NCBI GenBank assembly: GCA_036429605.1
Contig: JAVFKD010000002.1
Coordinates: 1,054,001 to 1,118,000 of the forward strand
Reading direction: 5' to 3'
Source of the DNA: Cladobotryum mycophilum
Taxonomy: Eukaryota; Ascomycota; Sordariomycetes; Hypocreales; Hypocreaceae
DNA: 64,000 bases
This document shows, piece by piece, positions 23,896 through 35,941 of the stretch (position 1 is the stretch's first letter; every line of letters begins with the position of its first letter). The notes under the pieces were generated by a model. It did no database searches. It was given only the letters and a program-made list of their open reading frames with translations, and was not told the origin of the DNA. A program made the position numbers and the translations under genes.

Positions 23896-24794
23896 ATGTC
23901 CGGTGGAAGCCCCCAGAACGTCATCCGCAGGTACGATCATCACTGCCTCTTCTCCATCATTTCATCCTGGGGTCCGGATAGCGATTGCTCCTGTTCCTCA
24001 ATATCCAGTGTGGCGAAGCAGGTTGACTGATGCGAGGATATTTTATAGAAAGCTCGTCATTATTGGAGACGGTGCTTGCGGAAAGACAAGTCTCCTCAGT
24101 GTCTTTACTCTCGGTTACTTCCCAACAGTATGTTTTCCTCCCCTCTCTTCTTTTCTGTTCTCTGCAGGTGACAATGCTAACATATTGTTTATAGCATTAC
24201 GTGAGTTTGACAACTGACCACATCCTACCGAGCCGATATTGATAACCGGATATAGATTCCCACCGTTTTCGAAAACTACGTAACAGATTGTCGAGTAGAT
24301 GGCAAGTCCGTTCAGCTTGCGCTGTGGGATACTGCTGGCCAGGAAGATTACGAGCGATTACGGCCCCTAGCCTACTCCAAAGCACACGTCATCTTAATAG
24401 GTTTTTCAGTTGACTCTCCCGACTCTCTCGACAATGTTAAGCACAAGGTTCGAAGCTTTCTGGCCATCATGTTCAAGGGCGACGGCTAATATCGTGACTC
24501 TAGTGGATTGAGGAGGCTACCCGTTTGTGCGAAGGTGTCCCCATCATCCTCGTTGGTTTGAAGAAGGATCTCCGAGATGACCCGGTTGCGATTGAAGAAA
24601 TGCGGAAAAAGTCCCTGCGCTTTGTCACATCCCACGAAGGTGAAGTGATTGCGAGAGATATTGGCGCCAAGCGATATCTCGAATGCTCAAGTCTGAGCGG
24701 CGAGGGCGTCGACGACGTATTCGAGGCGGCCACGCGAGCTGCGCTACTTACTTTTGAAAAGGGCGAGGGCGGCGGCTGCTGTGTTATTCTGTGA
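23896..24794 (+). CDS. RHO2: Rho-family GTPase Rho2
   Basis: Five exons, 23896-23930, 24049-24127, 24195-24200, 24256-24447 and 24504-24794, total 603 nt and encode 200 aa. Motifs: P-loop GDGACGKTS, switch I around HYIPTVFENYV, DTAGQEDYERLRP, the specificity motif LVGLKKDLR, ECSSLSGEGV, and the C-terminus CCVIL. The tail is a geranylgeranylation CaaX box with an adjacent cysteine that can be palmitoylated. KLVIIGDGACGKTSLL and DCRVDGKSVQLALWDTAGQE match fungal Rho2 rather than Rho1, Rho3 or Cdc42. Rho2 acts at the plasma membrane in cell-wall integrity and polarity signalling. The third exon is only six bases and encodes the conserved HY of the effector loop. Confidence 0.95.
24195..24200 (+). 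other. RHO2: 6-nt microexon of RHO2
   Basis: The six bases CATTAC are flanked by TTATAG and GTGAGT and encode His-Tyr, completing FPT-HY-IPTVFENYV. Skipping it keeps the frame but removes two effector-loop residues. Confidence 0.9.
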
Positions 24795-25665
24795 ATATCC
24801 CAATGCCGATTATCAGTTATTATGTCGAATCGGGAACCATACGGAACTGTCGGACTTGGATATGGTGCGCCCTGAACGTCGACACTTGGCCCACGGAACA
24901 GGGGCTTATAATATAGTTGTTGTTGCTTCTTGTCGCCGCACCAGCCTCACTCGACCAATTGCTGTACGATCTTGTCTGGAGGAGTTGCGAACAAATCTGA
25001 CTTGCATTTTGCCTGGCGCTTCTTGGGTCTAGTTCAACTCGAATCTTGGATATCTGTCAAAGCTTACCCCCACGCCATTACGATCGATCGGCGACTTTCC
25101 TCACACGACGAAATATGCACTCCAGGGATAACCCCCTTTGACAGAGAGGTTCGCAGAAACGAGCATAACCTTTCGTGTTTATTATTTCCTTTCCTCGGAT
25201 TTTGTATCTTGGCAAGCGAACTTTGTTACAGCAGGTCAAAATACTTCGCCGAGGAGTATCTTTGGCCTCTGTGTTAATATGGTGGATGATGGTATAGAAC
25301 TACTATGGATGGCGAATGCATTCGGTTTCCTCGTTCGCGGTATATTTTTAAGGGGCTTTGTTCTTTTTTATTTTTTATTTTTTTTGCGCGGAAGAAAAAG
25401 GTTGGATTGGTTGACTCAGATCTAATCCGGTTTGTCTACAATGAGAATGAATGAATATCTGAGCTGAATGCTATGGGTGTTCTGCAGAAAGTGGACTTGC
25501 GCTTGCGCTTCAATGGCTTGGTTTGCTCGGGGAGCTGACATTGCGTTCTGATATTTATACATATTTATGATTATACAACGTTGAGGCGGATTTGCCAGCA
25601 TCTTTTTTCGTCCTTTTTTGTTTATGTGTGTGTTTGTTCGTTCTTGATGATATTGTGTTCTTTTT
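24795..25665. other. Intergenic, convergent gene ends
   Basis: 3' regions of RHO2 (plus) and the mL40 gene (minus); T-rich stretches near 25360-25385, no gene seen. Confidence 0.5.
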
Positions 25666-26217
25666 CTACCTCTTCCAGTCATGGTTCCATGGTTCCTTCG
25701 CGGGGTTCTCTGTTTGGAACCTGGCATACTCTATCGGCACGCCCTCCAGCCCGTATACACCCTTCTTCTCCATGGCAACTCGGTACAGGTACCCCTCATC
25801 CCTCGATCCCGGCCCCACCGTCTTGCGAAGCTCCTCGCACGCATTGTACATGCCGGCGTGCATCCTGCTCCTCTCCTTCTCCACGACCTCGTGCTGCTGC
25901 CTGCGGAACAGCATCCAGGCGCGGTGGATGGTCCAGTGGCGGAGGTAGCGCAGGCGGGCCATGCGCAGGGGCGGGGGCGCGGGAGAGAACATGTTGCGCT
26001 TGAGGGTGCGGATGCGGAGGAAGTTTTCGGACTTGGGGGCGGCGCGGTGACGCTTTGGTTTGCTGGCGGCGGCTGATGAGGAGGAGGGGCCGGGAGTGGT
26101 TTTGCGGGCGAGGAGGGCGGTGGTTGTGGTGAGGAGGCGGCGGGAGGAGGGCATCGTGGGCGATGGGGTGAGGGAGAGGCGGCTGAGGAGCCCGGTGAGG
26201 GAGAATGTTGAGGCCAT
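25666..26217 (-). CDS. MRPL28: Mitochondrial large-subunit ribosomal protein mL40
   Basis: A single-exon 183-aa protein starting at the ATG at 26217 (MASTFSLTGLL). The frame is open further upstream but without family support. The N-terminal 40 residues are rich in Ser, Arg and Thr with few acids, as in a mitochondrial presequence. The body has PPLRMARLRYLRHWTIHRAW, then an Arg/Gln/Glu helix (LFRRQQHEVVEKE), EELRKTVGPG, and EGYLYRVAMEKKGVYGLEG, ending in PWNHDWKR. This arrangement (W-x2-H-x-A-W, Q-rich helix, C-terminal Pro/Trp segment) is that of fungal mL40, called Mrpl28 in yeast. The protein is a structural component of the mitoribosome. The coding strand is GC-rich and unbroken. Confidence 0.85.
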   Translation of the reverse strand: MASTFSLTGLLSRLSLTPSPTMPSSRRLLTTTTALLARKTTPGPSSSSAAASKPKRHRAAPKSENFLRIRTLKRNMFSPAPPPLRMARLRYLRHWTIHRAWMLFRRQQHEVVEKERSRMHAGMYNACEELRKTVGPGSRDEGYLYRVAMEKKGVYGLEGVPIEYARFQTENPAKEPWNHDWKR

Positions 26218-28166
26218 GATGAATGTAGAGGATGATGTATAAGCTTCTTTTAGAGTTGTATGAATTTGTGAATGTTGTAGGCGCAACGTAACCAAGTGTA
26301 GTTGTCGCAAACTCGTCTCGCGGACGTGAACGTAGGCTTTCGATCCTCGTATGCGCTCGTGGATATCGTCAGAAAGTTGTGAGGCCTAATGGCAGCAATT
26401 GGGCGTTTGTCTTGGCTTAGATCCGGATATAGTGACCCCCGTCGAAGCTTCAACTTAGAACGGTGCTGCTTGATTGATTATGGCTTTGGGTCAATTGAGA
26501 CCTGCCTGCCTGCCTGTCTGTGTAGAGGTTGTTGAATCGATCCCTATTGTTCTCCAGACCTGGGGAGAAAAATGTCATCTGTGCGAAGTAAAGAATTGGA
26601 TGAAATCGTGTTCGGATAAACGTAGTGCCGGGTGGCATTTCACCCGTGAACAAGCTTCAACAACACCAAGCCGTCGACTTTACAAACTTTGGAATAGCAT
26701 GAGTCACACAGGTCAATTGCCCCTGTTTTATCATTAAAATGATTCTACGAGAACATTACAGATGGGTTATCAATGAATTACAGCTTAATGTGTGATAAAA
26801 TTTGACCTCCTGATTCCCATCATCTGACAGTGGTCGAGGTGGCTCCCCCCTTTTTTCAATTCTGACCAAGCCCGGCTTTTCAGGGTCTTTGACTACTATG
26901 TTAAATCTACGTGAGAGGTGGTTCTCTTTATTTTCACTTTTGGTCCGGTTAATGAATTATACATTAGCGCGGCAAAAAGAAAGCTGAGCAGGGAACTTTC
27001 TACCCGGCGCCGGTGATGTGTGTGACGATGGGAGCAGAGCTACTTATCATTACTAGTCGGATCAAGCATCGAAGCTACATTAATATAGTTTCCTTCTTTT
27101 TCTTCCTGAACCATCAATAGTCTTCTTATACCCACTTTTATAAGCTATTGAATACTGCAAGACTGCGCTCTCTATCCTGTCTTCCCTAGCACTTCCGTGG
27201 TGAAGTTGCCCCCCTTAGCCAGTTGGGCAGAACCTATGCGATACGGATGAGGCTGATGATACCTTGCATCAAGATAGTTCGATTTAAATCATTTTACATT
27301 AGATGAGTAAGCCTAAGAAAACATCGCGGAAGGTCTGTAGATGATGGTATCGTCAAGTTCATCCCTAATACGGAACTCGTTGATTTGTCCAGAGCTTTTA
27401 GTCACTTCACGATACTTTTTGCTTGTCCAAAGCCAACATCACTGTGATCCTCGGTCCAAAGCAGCCTACTATAAGTTTATTTTACACCATGGTATTATTC
27501 TATAGATCTGGATGTCGCGTCTATGTACTGAGCGGACTTGATGTGATGCTCTACGTCAGTAAACAAGGTATGCCACCAACTTTATATCGTAGGCATTCTA
27601 TACTCACAATCGACGCTTCTACTCTGATTCACGTCTAACTTTCCCTATAGCAAACATGTATAAGTGATCGAAGAATCTCAGGCTGTTTGTTTGTGACGGT
27701 CATTAGCCGCGGTTCTGAGCCCACGACCCAGACGTGATGTTTAGATAGTCGCTGCAATTATCTTCAGGTACGACAATGCCTAAGGAAGTATGAGATGGGA
27801 TTAGATTAATGAATGAATGCCCTTCAATAATGTCAACAATTGCGGCGCCTACATGGACGAACCCTGTGACAAGCTTCGCTCCACCACTTAAGCTTCCATC
27901 CCCTCCATCGATATTTTTGATCGATTTCCGACTCGAAGCCACCACGCGAAAGTTTACAAAAGCATCGATTCACTTCATCCTAGATAAACATCCAGATCAT
28001 TCATTTTTTTATTAGACTATAAGAGGAGCATGCATGTGTTACAGCTGTTCATTCAGGGATTCATTTATGTTCGCTCTCGTCAATCACTACTACCAAGCGT
28101 CCAAGGCACTTCATTTATCTTCCATTCATCACAAACATCTCTTCCCCTCGCAATTCTTATTTCAGC
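26218..28166. other. Intergenic, no supported gene
   Basis: About 1.9 kb, AT-richer than its neighbours. The only frame with protein-like composition is an 80-codon minus-strand one at 27703-27945 (contains GFVHVGAAIVDIIEGHSFI); it could be a relic of a gene, but nothing else supports it. Confidence 0.45.
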
Positions 28167-29182
28167 ATGTCTCAAAATAATCAGGACACTTTTCCCACAA
28201 GTCCCTATCTCGACACATCCAACCATTCCCTGTCTGGTGTCGAGTTTTCTGACGACGATGAGCCCAGGTCGTCTTTCGTCCGATCTCGTCTCCGTGCCTT
28301 ACCTCGCCCTGCTTGGAGATCCACGTCAAGGGCCCGAGCTGAAAGACTAGAGGGACCTTTGGGCTCGGGAAGAGAACCGGAGCCCGTCTTCACTCCATCT
28401 CTGCCCCCGAGCTTGCGTAGAGGCAGCGATGATGTTGCCTCGAGCCAACTCACAAGACCGCTCGACGATGGTGAGGACGCCGATGATGAGGCTGAAGAAG
28501 ATGACGAAGATACACTCTGGGATATGATTGATGAAATCTATCCGACTGGTCAAAGTCCCTCTCCTGTCGCTGAGATGTCTCAGTTTATACACCCGGCCGA
28601 CCCACCATCCCAGAGTGATGACGAGAATGCTTTTCCTGGTCCGGTCTTGCGTTTCGACGATAACGACGTCGAACATCTATCCGACGACTCGGATCTGGAT
28701 TGGGAGAATGCCCCGTTCGACTACATCGTCCCCTTTGACCGTCCAATCTTGAATGAGAGGTACGCCTTCGAAGATAGGTACCCCAACGCGGCCCCTATCA
28801 TTCGAGCCTTGATGAACTTGCCCGCGACCGGCACAGCGGCGATCGGGCAAGTTCGAAATCTCCAAGGTCGCGTGGTTGAAACATACCACGAAGCGTCGGA
28901 GCGTCTCGACCAAGTCGCAGAATTCGGTCGATACGTTACCGGAATCGCCAGACGCAACGGTGTTACTGCGGCGGGGGAGGCGCTACAAAGGGGTCAGGAC
29001 TTGGTGCTCCTAGCCAGAGAGTACTTTAACCTTTGGGGGGTACCGCTCGTCTGCTGGCAGACGGCCGGCTGGGCGAGGGCTGGCTGCCGCTTATTATGCG
29101 GATGCTAGAGAATGAAAATATCGTAGTCAACTTTCTGGAGACTAATAGAGCCATTATTCGGAACCGTCGACCAAGACGCTAA
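28167..29182 (+). CDS. Acidic hypothetical protein
   Basis: One exon of 338 aa after correcting a single missing base at the G6 run 29035-29040. Before the break the frame reads YFNLWG; with one more G it continues TARLLADGRLGEGWLPLI and on to NRAIIRNRRPRR at the stop at 29182. The first 190 residues are disordered and very acidic, with SDDDEPRSSF, a basic RSRLRALPRPAW segment and the run DDGEDADDEAEEDDEDT. A folded C-terminal part (about 200-338) contains long amphipathic helices such as VVETYHEASERLDQVAEFGR. No known family is recognised. The acidic tract suggests a nuclear or nucleic-acid/chromatin-associated protein, but that is only inference. Confidence 0.65.
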
Positions 29183-32100
29183 GGGGCGGACACTGGAACG
29201 CTGAAGACTTTGTGGCAGAAAAGGGGGCGTCTGCCACTGTACATTTAGGTTTATGCATTGTGGGAAGCTATATCAGGAACCATTTACTAGTCAGGGGAAG
29301 TGCTTTTTTTAGTCGTGGATGGGGGTTCAAAACAGCATATACAAGGCGTAGACGCAGGACATCTTTGGAGGTAGCCATGTTCCTCAAAGCACTATTCCAA
29401 TTTTTTGTGTACTATACACTATCACTCTGCTTTCTTGTACGACTTGTGACATTTAATGATGGCACTGTATATACAAAGCTGCTGAACCTTTCAGTTCCAA
29501 CGCAGACGTGTGGTCCTCTACTGTACAAGCCATCATCTCCTGTCCGGGTCCTTTACAGTCAACCTCGTTGTGTGCCCTCTACCCAACACCCCCGGGGGTA
29601 AATGTCCCACTTTGAGCAGCGAACCGGAGTTCAGTGCGTTGACGCATGAGCACAGCCGGTCCACCCTTGCTGTATTATTCCCTGTACAGTCTCGAGCAGC
29701 ATCACAAACAAGGATGATGGGACCCATCCACTGTCCTTTCACTTTTCGTAGGCGCCCATTTGCTTCATCATTCGTTGATACTGCTCCTTCGTCACAGCCC
29801 TGGTGCGACCGTCACGGAAATCCCGCGCTGCTCTGGATCCCTCGACAGAGGGCGTGGATATCTGACTGAGTTGTCAACCGAGACTCCCCCCAATCACCCG
29901 TAACTTGAAATTTGCGGCTGAGGCACGTTATGCATGTGACGTCTTTGAAACCTGCAGCGAGCAGGACAGGGTCGGTACTTGATGAGAAGCCTGGCGGGTG
30001 TTCATCCTTGGCCGCCAGGGCGCCCCCCCCCCCCTAGGGCAAGGGGGAAACTAGAACAATGGAAGTTTGTCTGGTAGGAGTGAGTTTTTTTTTTCAAATA
30101 CGACGTTCCTTCAAATGTGCAAATGAAATCAATCAGTGACAAACTGCTCTTCTTCTTGATCATCCAAGTGGATGTTTGGAGGGCATCACTACCCACCATA
30201 TTGACAAATACCATGGACAGACAGACTGAGGTGACCATGGTCTCGGACATTCCGATCCCACCACTCGAGTCATACCATGACGAAGAATCAGGCTTTTGAC
30301 CCTTGTCCATGACTCTCCGTGCCTACAAATTGCACATCCTTCACCTGTGATACGAAGCTGAGCCAACAACGCTCGAGATACAACGAACCGAAAGTATTGT
30401 AGCATTTTCGTGAACATGCAGGCCCGTCAGTTTAGGCCAAGTACGGACTAAAGCTGCATGCAATCACTTCGGGAAGCAAACACAGGTCCCGGCCTGTCAA
30501 CTGATTGGGCCATGGGTGTGACATCCATACCACGCATCAAAAAAACATTCATTATCGGGTGCCCGAATAGGGAATGGCCGGGCTGCAAGTGATCCTTGCT
30601 GAAAACATCTCACCGCCAAGCCCTCTTCAACTGAAAAAGCTGCCCCGGCACCCGGTAGCAAACATTTTTTGTTGTATTGCATCACGGCGAGATGGCTTGG
30701 TAGCAATTCGCCGTTCTAAAAAAGAAAACTGAGGCGGGCACATTGTGCTCGAAAAGATTGGCTGTGGTTTGATCTAGGGGGAGGGGAGGGGAGGGGACGC
30801 GATGTGCATTAGTGAAGCCTTGTTTTGTTTTTTTTTATATTAGCATTACTACTCGGATGTGTATGGATGAGTTTACCGAGATTAATGAACAACACACAGT
30901 GATGTTGCGGAGACGACCTGAGACCATCTCTGAGCCTCATGACTGGACGGACATGATGGTCGTCATCCTCCGGATTGTTGAGTTCCCATTCATGGGTCTG
31001 GTTACTCAATGGAAGGTCAGCGCCCACGCCTCCAGTGACGACCTCCAAAAGTCCCGACGCCCTATTTCTATTACGCGACGAAATAAGAGATACGGGCGTA
31101 TCCCGTCCTTTATGCTGTGAGAGATGGCCAGCTGCATTTCTCGCCAACAAGAGTTGCTGTATAAATGTACATGTGAAATGACTTTCTAGGGTAGTTAGGA
31201 GCCCTAGAGATGGGTAGAAGCTATCCATCCTTGGATCCCGTCTATAGATACTCCCTTAAGGCTATATACGCTGAATCCGAACACAGGAAAGGGATAACGA
31301 GGGGACAATGAAGGCGGACAAAGCTATGTAATAAATATTACTGCATGTGTTGGGAAATCAAAGAAGTATCTTTTACCTTGTACGTTTTCTGACTACATGA
31401 TCCTTCCTCAATAATATAGAATACCCATCAAGACAGCTAGGCACTTGTCGCATTTTTGTAGGGAAATAGCTGATGCTAGAACACAGCGCTGAGGCTGTGG
31501 AGCACACCAGGTTAGAGGTACTTTGCTCTCCGTCGGGGGAACGACGATTATTCATTGCACGGAGGGCGATGAAGTGGTAGACAAGAACATGCCCCAACCA
31601 TACCATCCATATCAGAACCCGGGAATTGAGACACCTGTATTTATACACCCTCTTGGAAAGCCCGCTGCAAAGGAAGGCGATACTGTTGCCGCGAGGAACT
31701 ATCGTCAAAATGTCAATGCCGATATAGAGCCCTGTCATTTAAGCTTAAACAAGAGCCGGACCCGTGGATGTAAGCGCGTGCGATCGCTGGAACCCTCACT
31801 GATCATTGCCCGCCCATGCGCATATGTGTCAGATCAGGATGAAAACAGCTAGAGGCAGCAAAGAACTGTTGCTTCTCTCCTTTCATACCTACGCTAAATC
31901 GATCTCGATTTTTTTAAGGTCCAGGCTGTCTTAGACATTTCAGCTTTGGGGCGTGAACTGCCATGTATGTCTCACCCGCCTGGTTTTGGAGAAAAGGCGC
32001 AGGGCAATTATTGAGGCGATGGCGTCCTTTTTAGTGTCGCGAGCTGAGGCTGTGTTCGAGTAGCCTTGGGGGATTTTGGAGAGGTTGTCTGCCTTGCAAG

Positions 32101-32261
32101 TTCCCTCCCTCTGACGATGGTTTGGGTGGAAGAGATGTATGTTTATCTATGTCGTATATAAATAGGTATGCCATGTCGCACCAGATGGATTGGGAATCAC
32201 TCATCGCCATTGTCAATTAAAATAATAAATCCACTTCTTCACCATAATTATCGCTGTTATC
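29183..32261. other. Gene-poor region
   Basis: About 3.1 kb with no supported gene on either strand. Open frames are short and carry no recognisable motifs or plausible splice connections. A TATA-like sequence is at about 32154-32161, some 100 bases upstream of the next start codon. Confidence 0.5.
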
Positions 32262-33614
32262 ATGACCAGCCTACCCCTATCGCAAGATGCCCTTGTGGCA
32301 TTGGCGAGAGAAAACATGCACGATCGTGTTGTTGGCTGCCTGTTCGGGTCTGCCCTTGGTGATGCCATCGGCCTCTATACAGAATTTTTATCTGGCGAAA
32401 TGTCCGAAAAAGCATATCCAAGGAGATCATTTACCCTCTACCCGCCATCCCGAGCAACACCATTTCGACGAGACTCACACCGAAATCCCAACGTCCCTGG
32501 AGACTGGACAGACGACACAGACCACGCCATGTTGCTTCTGCTCTCGTACCTTCACAGCGACGGCAAGGAACTGGACACAAAGGACTTTGCCTCCCGCCTA
32601 CACACTTGGGTGCGAATGGGGCTTCGACCCCTGAACACGCTGCCGCTTGGCTTGGGACGAACTGTCGGCACTATTGTCAGGAGCAAGAACTACTTGGAAG
32701 AACCAGAGGAAACAGCAAGAGCATTTTGGAGGAAAAGCAAATTCGAGGCGGCTCCCAATGGCAGTTTGATGAGGACGCATCCCATTGGCCTGTTCTGCAT
32801 CAACAAGACGGTTGAGGAGACATTCCAGATTGCTGCCGACTACTCGGTGGTCACCCATGTTGATCCAAGATGCATCATCTCATGCGTGATTGGAACTGCG
32901 CTCATCAGGGGACTTGTCCGCCGAGAGGTGACGGTCGAACAAGACATCGACTACATGGTTGCCAGAGCCATCACCTGGTACAAAGAATACCAGGAGCGCC
33001 AGGTGGAAAAAGACGCCAGCAGAAGGGATGAGCCGGAGCTGGACCTGAGCGAGCTCCAGCGACATGTCAAGGTGAAGGATCTGGCGAGTCTCGAGCTGGA
33101 CGACAGCATCAGGATTGGCTACGTTTACAAGACGTTTGGGTCCGGCATCCATCTTCTGCGCTTGGCCATGCGAAAGGTGGCGGCGTCAAAAGGCACTCTA
33201 CTTACACAGACGGCCATCTTCGAACCTCTTGTCGTCGAACTCATCATGCGCGGCGGCGACGCTGACACAAACGCCTGTTTTGCGGGTGCACTCGTCGGCG
33301 CATACTTGGGCTACAGGGCGCTGCCGCCTCACTGGCGCGACGGTCTGACGCACCGGGACTGGCTCATGGAGAAGTCAGAGGGCCTCAGCGCCCTGTTGGG
33401 GATCGGACAGGGCAGCGGCTACAGTGGTTCTGCCGATAAGGACACAGCGCTGGACGGGGGGCGAGGGTTCCTAACTGATAAGCAGATGGAGGAGAAGTGG
33501 ATGCTGCTGCAGGCCGACATGGCCAAGAGGGAGCACGAGCGCATCAAGCAGGAGGAGATGGAGGAGAGGAGGAAGAAGGCCAAGGAGAAAGGGAAGTGGT
33601 TCAATTTAAGATGA
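32262..33614 (+). CDS. ADP-ribosylglycohydrolase family protein
   Basis: A single exon encoding 450 aa. DRVVGCLFGSALGDAIG opens the family fold; GDWTDDTDHAM at about 80-90 supplies the first metal-binding acidic cluster, and GGDADTNACFAGALVGAYLG in the C-terminal third supplies the second (D-x-D-T). These are the residues that hold the two Mg ions in DraG/ARH-type enzymes. Such enzymes remove ADP-ribose from proteins or hydrolyse related ADP-ribosyl esters or nucleotides. There is no signal peptide or membrane segment, so it is probably cytosolic or nuclear. The last 40 residues are a Lys/Glu-rich helix (KREHERIKQEEMEERRKKAK) beyond the fold. Substrate unknown. Confidence 0.92.
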   Translation: MTSLPLSQDALVALARENMHDRVVGCLFGSALGDAIGLYTEFLSGEMSEKAYPRRSFTLYPPSRATPFRRDSHRNPNVPGDWTDDTDHAMLLLLSYLHSDGKELDTKDFASRLHTWVRMGLRPLNTLPLGLGRTVGTIVRSKNYLEEPEETARAFWRKSKFEAAPNGSLMRTHPIGLFCINKTVEETFQIAADYSVVTHVDPRCIISCVIGTALIRGLVRREVTVEQDIDYMVARAITWYKEYQERQVEKDASRRDEPELDLSELQRHVKVKDLASLELDDSIRIGYVYKTFGSGIHLLRLAMRKVAASKGTLLTQTAIFEPLVVELIMRGGDADTNACFAGALVGAYLGYRALPPHWRDGLTHRDWLMEKSEGLSALLGIGQGSGYSGSADKDTALDGGRGFLTDKQMEEKWMLLQADMAKREHERIKQEEMEERRKKAKEKGKWFNLR

Positions 33615-34105
33615 GAGAATCGAATCTTTTTTTTCTTTTTTCTTTTTTGCTTCAGTAATAAAAGAAATACTCTGTGTAATAATTTATTTGAGACTAATAA
33701 ATGTAATCAAATCAACCGAAGTGTGATGTTTATTAGACTAAAATCAAAAGCCAAGCAAAGAATGATATGGATGGATCTGCATCTGACAAAAAACTCATCT
33801 CCAACTTTCGTCTTTTTTTCGGGGTCATGAAAACAACAATATCCAGAAGAACATTTTTCTCACTCTCATTCCCTTCCCCCTCCAAAAAAAAAAGAAAAAG
33901 AAAAAGAAAAAAAAGGGAAAAAAGAAAGAAAAAACAAACCAAACCAAACCAAACCAAACCAAAATAAACCAAAACAGGCCCCCTAACAAATTACCATTCA
34001 TAACACTTCATTCATTGCAACGGATTCCATCGCGTCGCCACCATAAAATGGGATTCCATCAACGGAACGTGTTTTTTTATAACTTCAAAATATGTCAGCA
34101 TCGCC
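33615..34105. other. Intergenic with low-complexity A-rich tract
   Basis: Convergent 3' ends. Between about 33886 and 33972 is an A-rich tract with AAAAG and then AAACC tandem units. No gene. Confidence 0.6.
33937..33962 (+). repeat. (AAACC)n tandem repeat
   Basis: About five consecutive AAACC units at the end of a purine-rich A/G tract. Confidence 0.8.
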
Positions 34106-35941
34106 TTACAAGCCTATTCCCCGGATCCGATCTGCAGCGGTGATGTAGGAGGAAAGGGTATCGCCAACCTCACATGGATCCTGGCCAAACTCGACCTTTT
34201 CAAGCCAGAATGGGCGGTCCTTCTCCAGGGACATCTTGCCCATCTGGGACTGGCAGCGGTAACTGCCAAACCTCCACTCCATGATGGAGCGGCCGCCGGT
34301 GATGATGAGCTCGCTGACCTGGTCGTTTTGGAAGATGAAGCGGTCTTTGAAGTACTTGGTTAGGTAGGCCTCGTTGATGAACTCGGTCTGGCCGCAGATG
34401 ATCAGGACGCGGGACTTGGGGGTCGAGAGCTCGTCCTCCCTCGACTCGGACTTGATGCGGTTGTGCGCGACGCGGACGCGGAAGTTGCCGATGAAGAGAC
34501 CCTTGGTCCAGGAGCTGCTGAGGAGCTGCTGGGCCGACTTGGGGCTGAAGAAGACAACCTTGGCGGCGGCAGTGTGGTGGGTCACGTAGTCCGGGGTGTT
34601 GATGAAGCTACACCAGATCCGGCCGACGTTGCGGATAGCTCCGAGGAGCTGGTGGTGGGTGATGTCGGGAGGCAGGTTGGTCAGCCAGAGAGCGCAGTTC
34701 TGGTTGGGGCTCAGGTACTCAGCACTGGCATTGGCCTCGGTGTGCATGCCGTGATATTTGGTAGAGAACTTGGACGACATCTCTCCGGTGGCCAGACCAT
34801 TGCGGCCAGAGGGGGTGTGGGTCTGCCCATGGACAGCGTGCATGGGCGTAAATCCCGGGCCGTTGATGTATTGCCCAACATAAGTGGGAGGAGAAGGAGG
34901 AGGAGAAGGAGGAGGAGGAGGAGGAGGAGGAGGAGGAAAAAGTTGTTGTTGTTGCTGTCGTCGTTGTCGTTGTGCCGGCAGCCTGGCTGGGTAGTCATCA
35001 GAAGGAGAATATAACCCCTCGCGCAGACAACTGGTAGGAAGAATGAACTGCTGAGCAGAGGGTTCGTTGAACTGAGATATGCGAAGGGTATCCACACCAA
35101 GGTTCCAAAAGACTGTGCTGTCATGGGTGTTGGCGCCTCTTTGGGCTGCCTGGACTTGATGAAACTGGTTCGAGACGGAAGGTTGAGAAGCATTTTCAAT
35201 GACTCGGTTGGCTCGCGGGGGAGCATGGTTTGGAACAGGATAATGATCCTGTCGCGGGGGGAATGGGGTGTGAAGGGCCTCGTGTAGTTCGCCTGGACTG
35301 CAGGACGACGAGCTTGAGCATTGTGATTGTCCACAAAGCCAAGGCCGGCGGTAAACGACTCCTGGCTAGCAAGAGCCCAGGCGTTGACGTTGAGGGCAGT
35401 GAGGTTGGGATTGGGACGATGATCAGGAGTGAAACTCCCAGAGTTGGGGCGCTGGTACTGCGGGGGAGGGAGCTTAGCCCCGGCCTGCAGACCATTGCGA
35501 GTGTTCATGTCATCCAAGGCCATCCAACGCATGTACGCGGACTGGTCCTGGTTGACTTGAGACTCAGTGTAGGATGTGACGTGGGGGAGGCGTTGGGTTG
35601 TCCCAGATGCGGGAGATGTCCCAGGCCTGGCTTGTGCTATGAAGGGGCCAGACGTTGCTTGCAGCTTGCATATGATTATGAAGCTCAACGCCGATGGGGG
35701 AAATGGGGAAGGTGTCTGGATCGTCCTGTTGGCAGGTATGGTCAAGGAGGATGGCAGAGCCATAGCCGGATGGAGGAGTGGCGATGCCAACGTCCTCGTC
35801 GAAACCGTCACAGCTGTTCTGAGGAGTCTGCGGCGAGACATATTCGTCAGAGCTGATGCCGGGGGACAGTCTGAAGTGGGACATGTTGAACATGTTGCTG
35901 CCGCTGCCGCTGGGGCGCCAGATGCCGAAACCACTGTCCAT
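34106..35941 (-). CDS. RRM (RNA-recognition motif) protein
   Basis: About 611 aa if two frame breaks are corrected. The frame starts MDSGFGIWRPSGSGSN at 35941, passes DISRIWDNPTPPP, breaks at the G5 run 35583-35587 into HVTSYTESQVNQDQ, and breaks again at the G6 run 35256-35261 (RPFTPHSP to RQDHYPVPNH). It then continues to DRIRGIGL at the stop. Coding-quality sequence lies on both sides of each break. The RRM begins at CALWLTNLPPDITHHQL (RNP2-like) and continues with VGRIWCSFIN, AAKVVFFSP (RNP1-like) and GNFRVRVAHNRIK. The N-terminal 300 residues are disordered, with a Gln tract and a Pro tract encoded by the GGA repeat. It probably binds RNA; no closer assignment. Introns are not needed. 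Confidence 0.75.
34885..34936 (+). repeat. (GGA)n trinucleotide repeat in RRM gene
   Basis: An interrupted GGA/AGG repeat that encodes the Pro-rich tract of the RRM protein on the minus strand; a CAA/Gln repeat is adjacent at about 34940-34975. Confidence 0.85.

Noticed and set aside
20230..32261. Transposon or retroelement remnants in the two gene-poor regions
   Set aside because: No terminal repeats, reverse transcriptase, integrase or transposase motifs were found on either strand.
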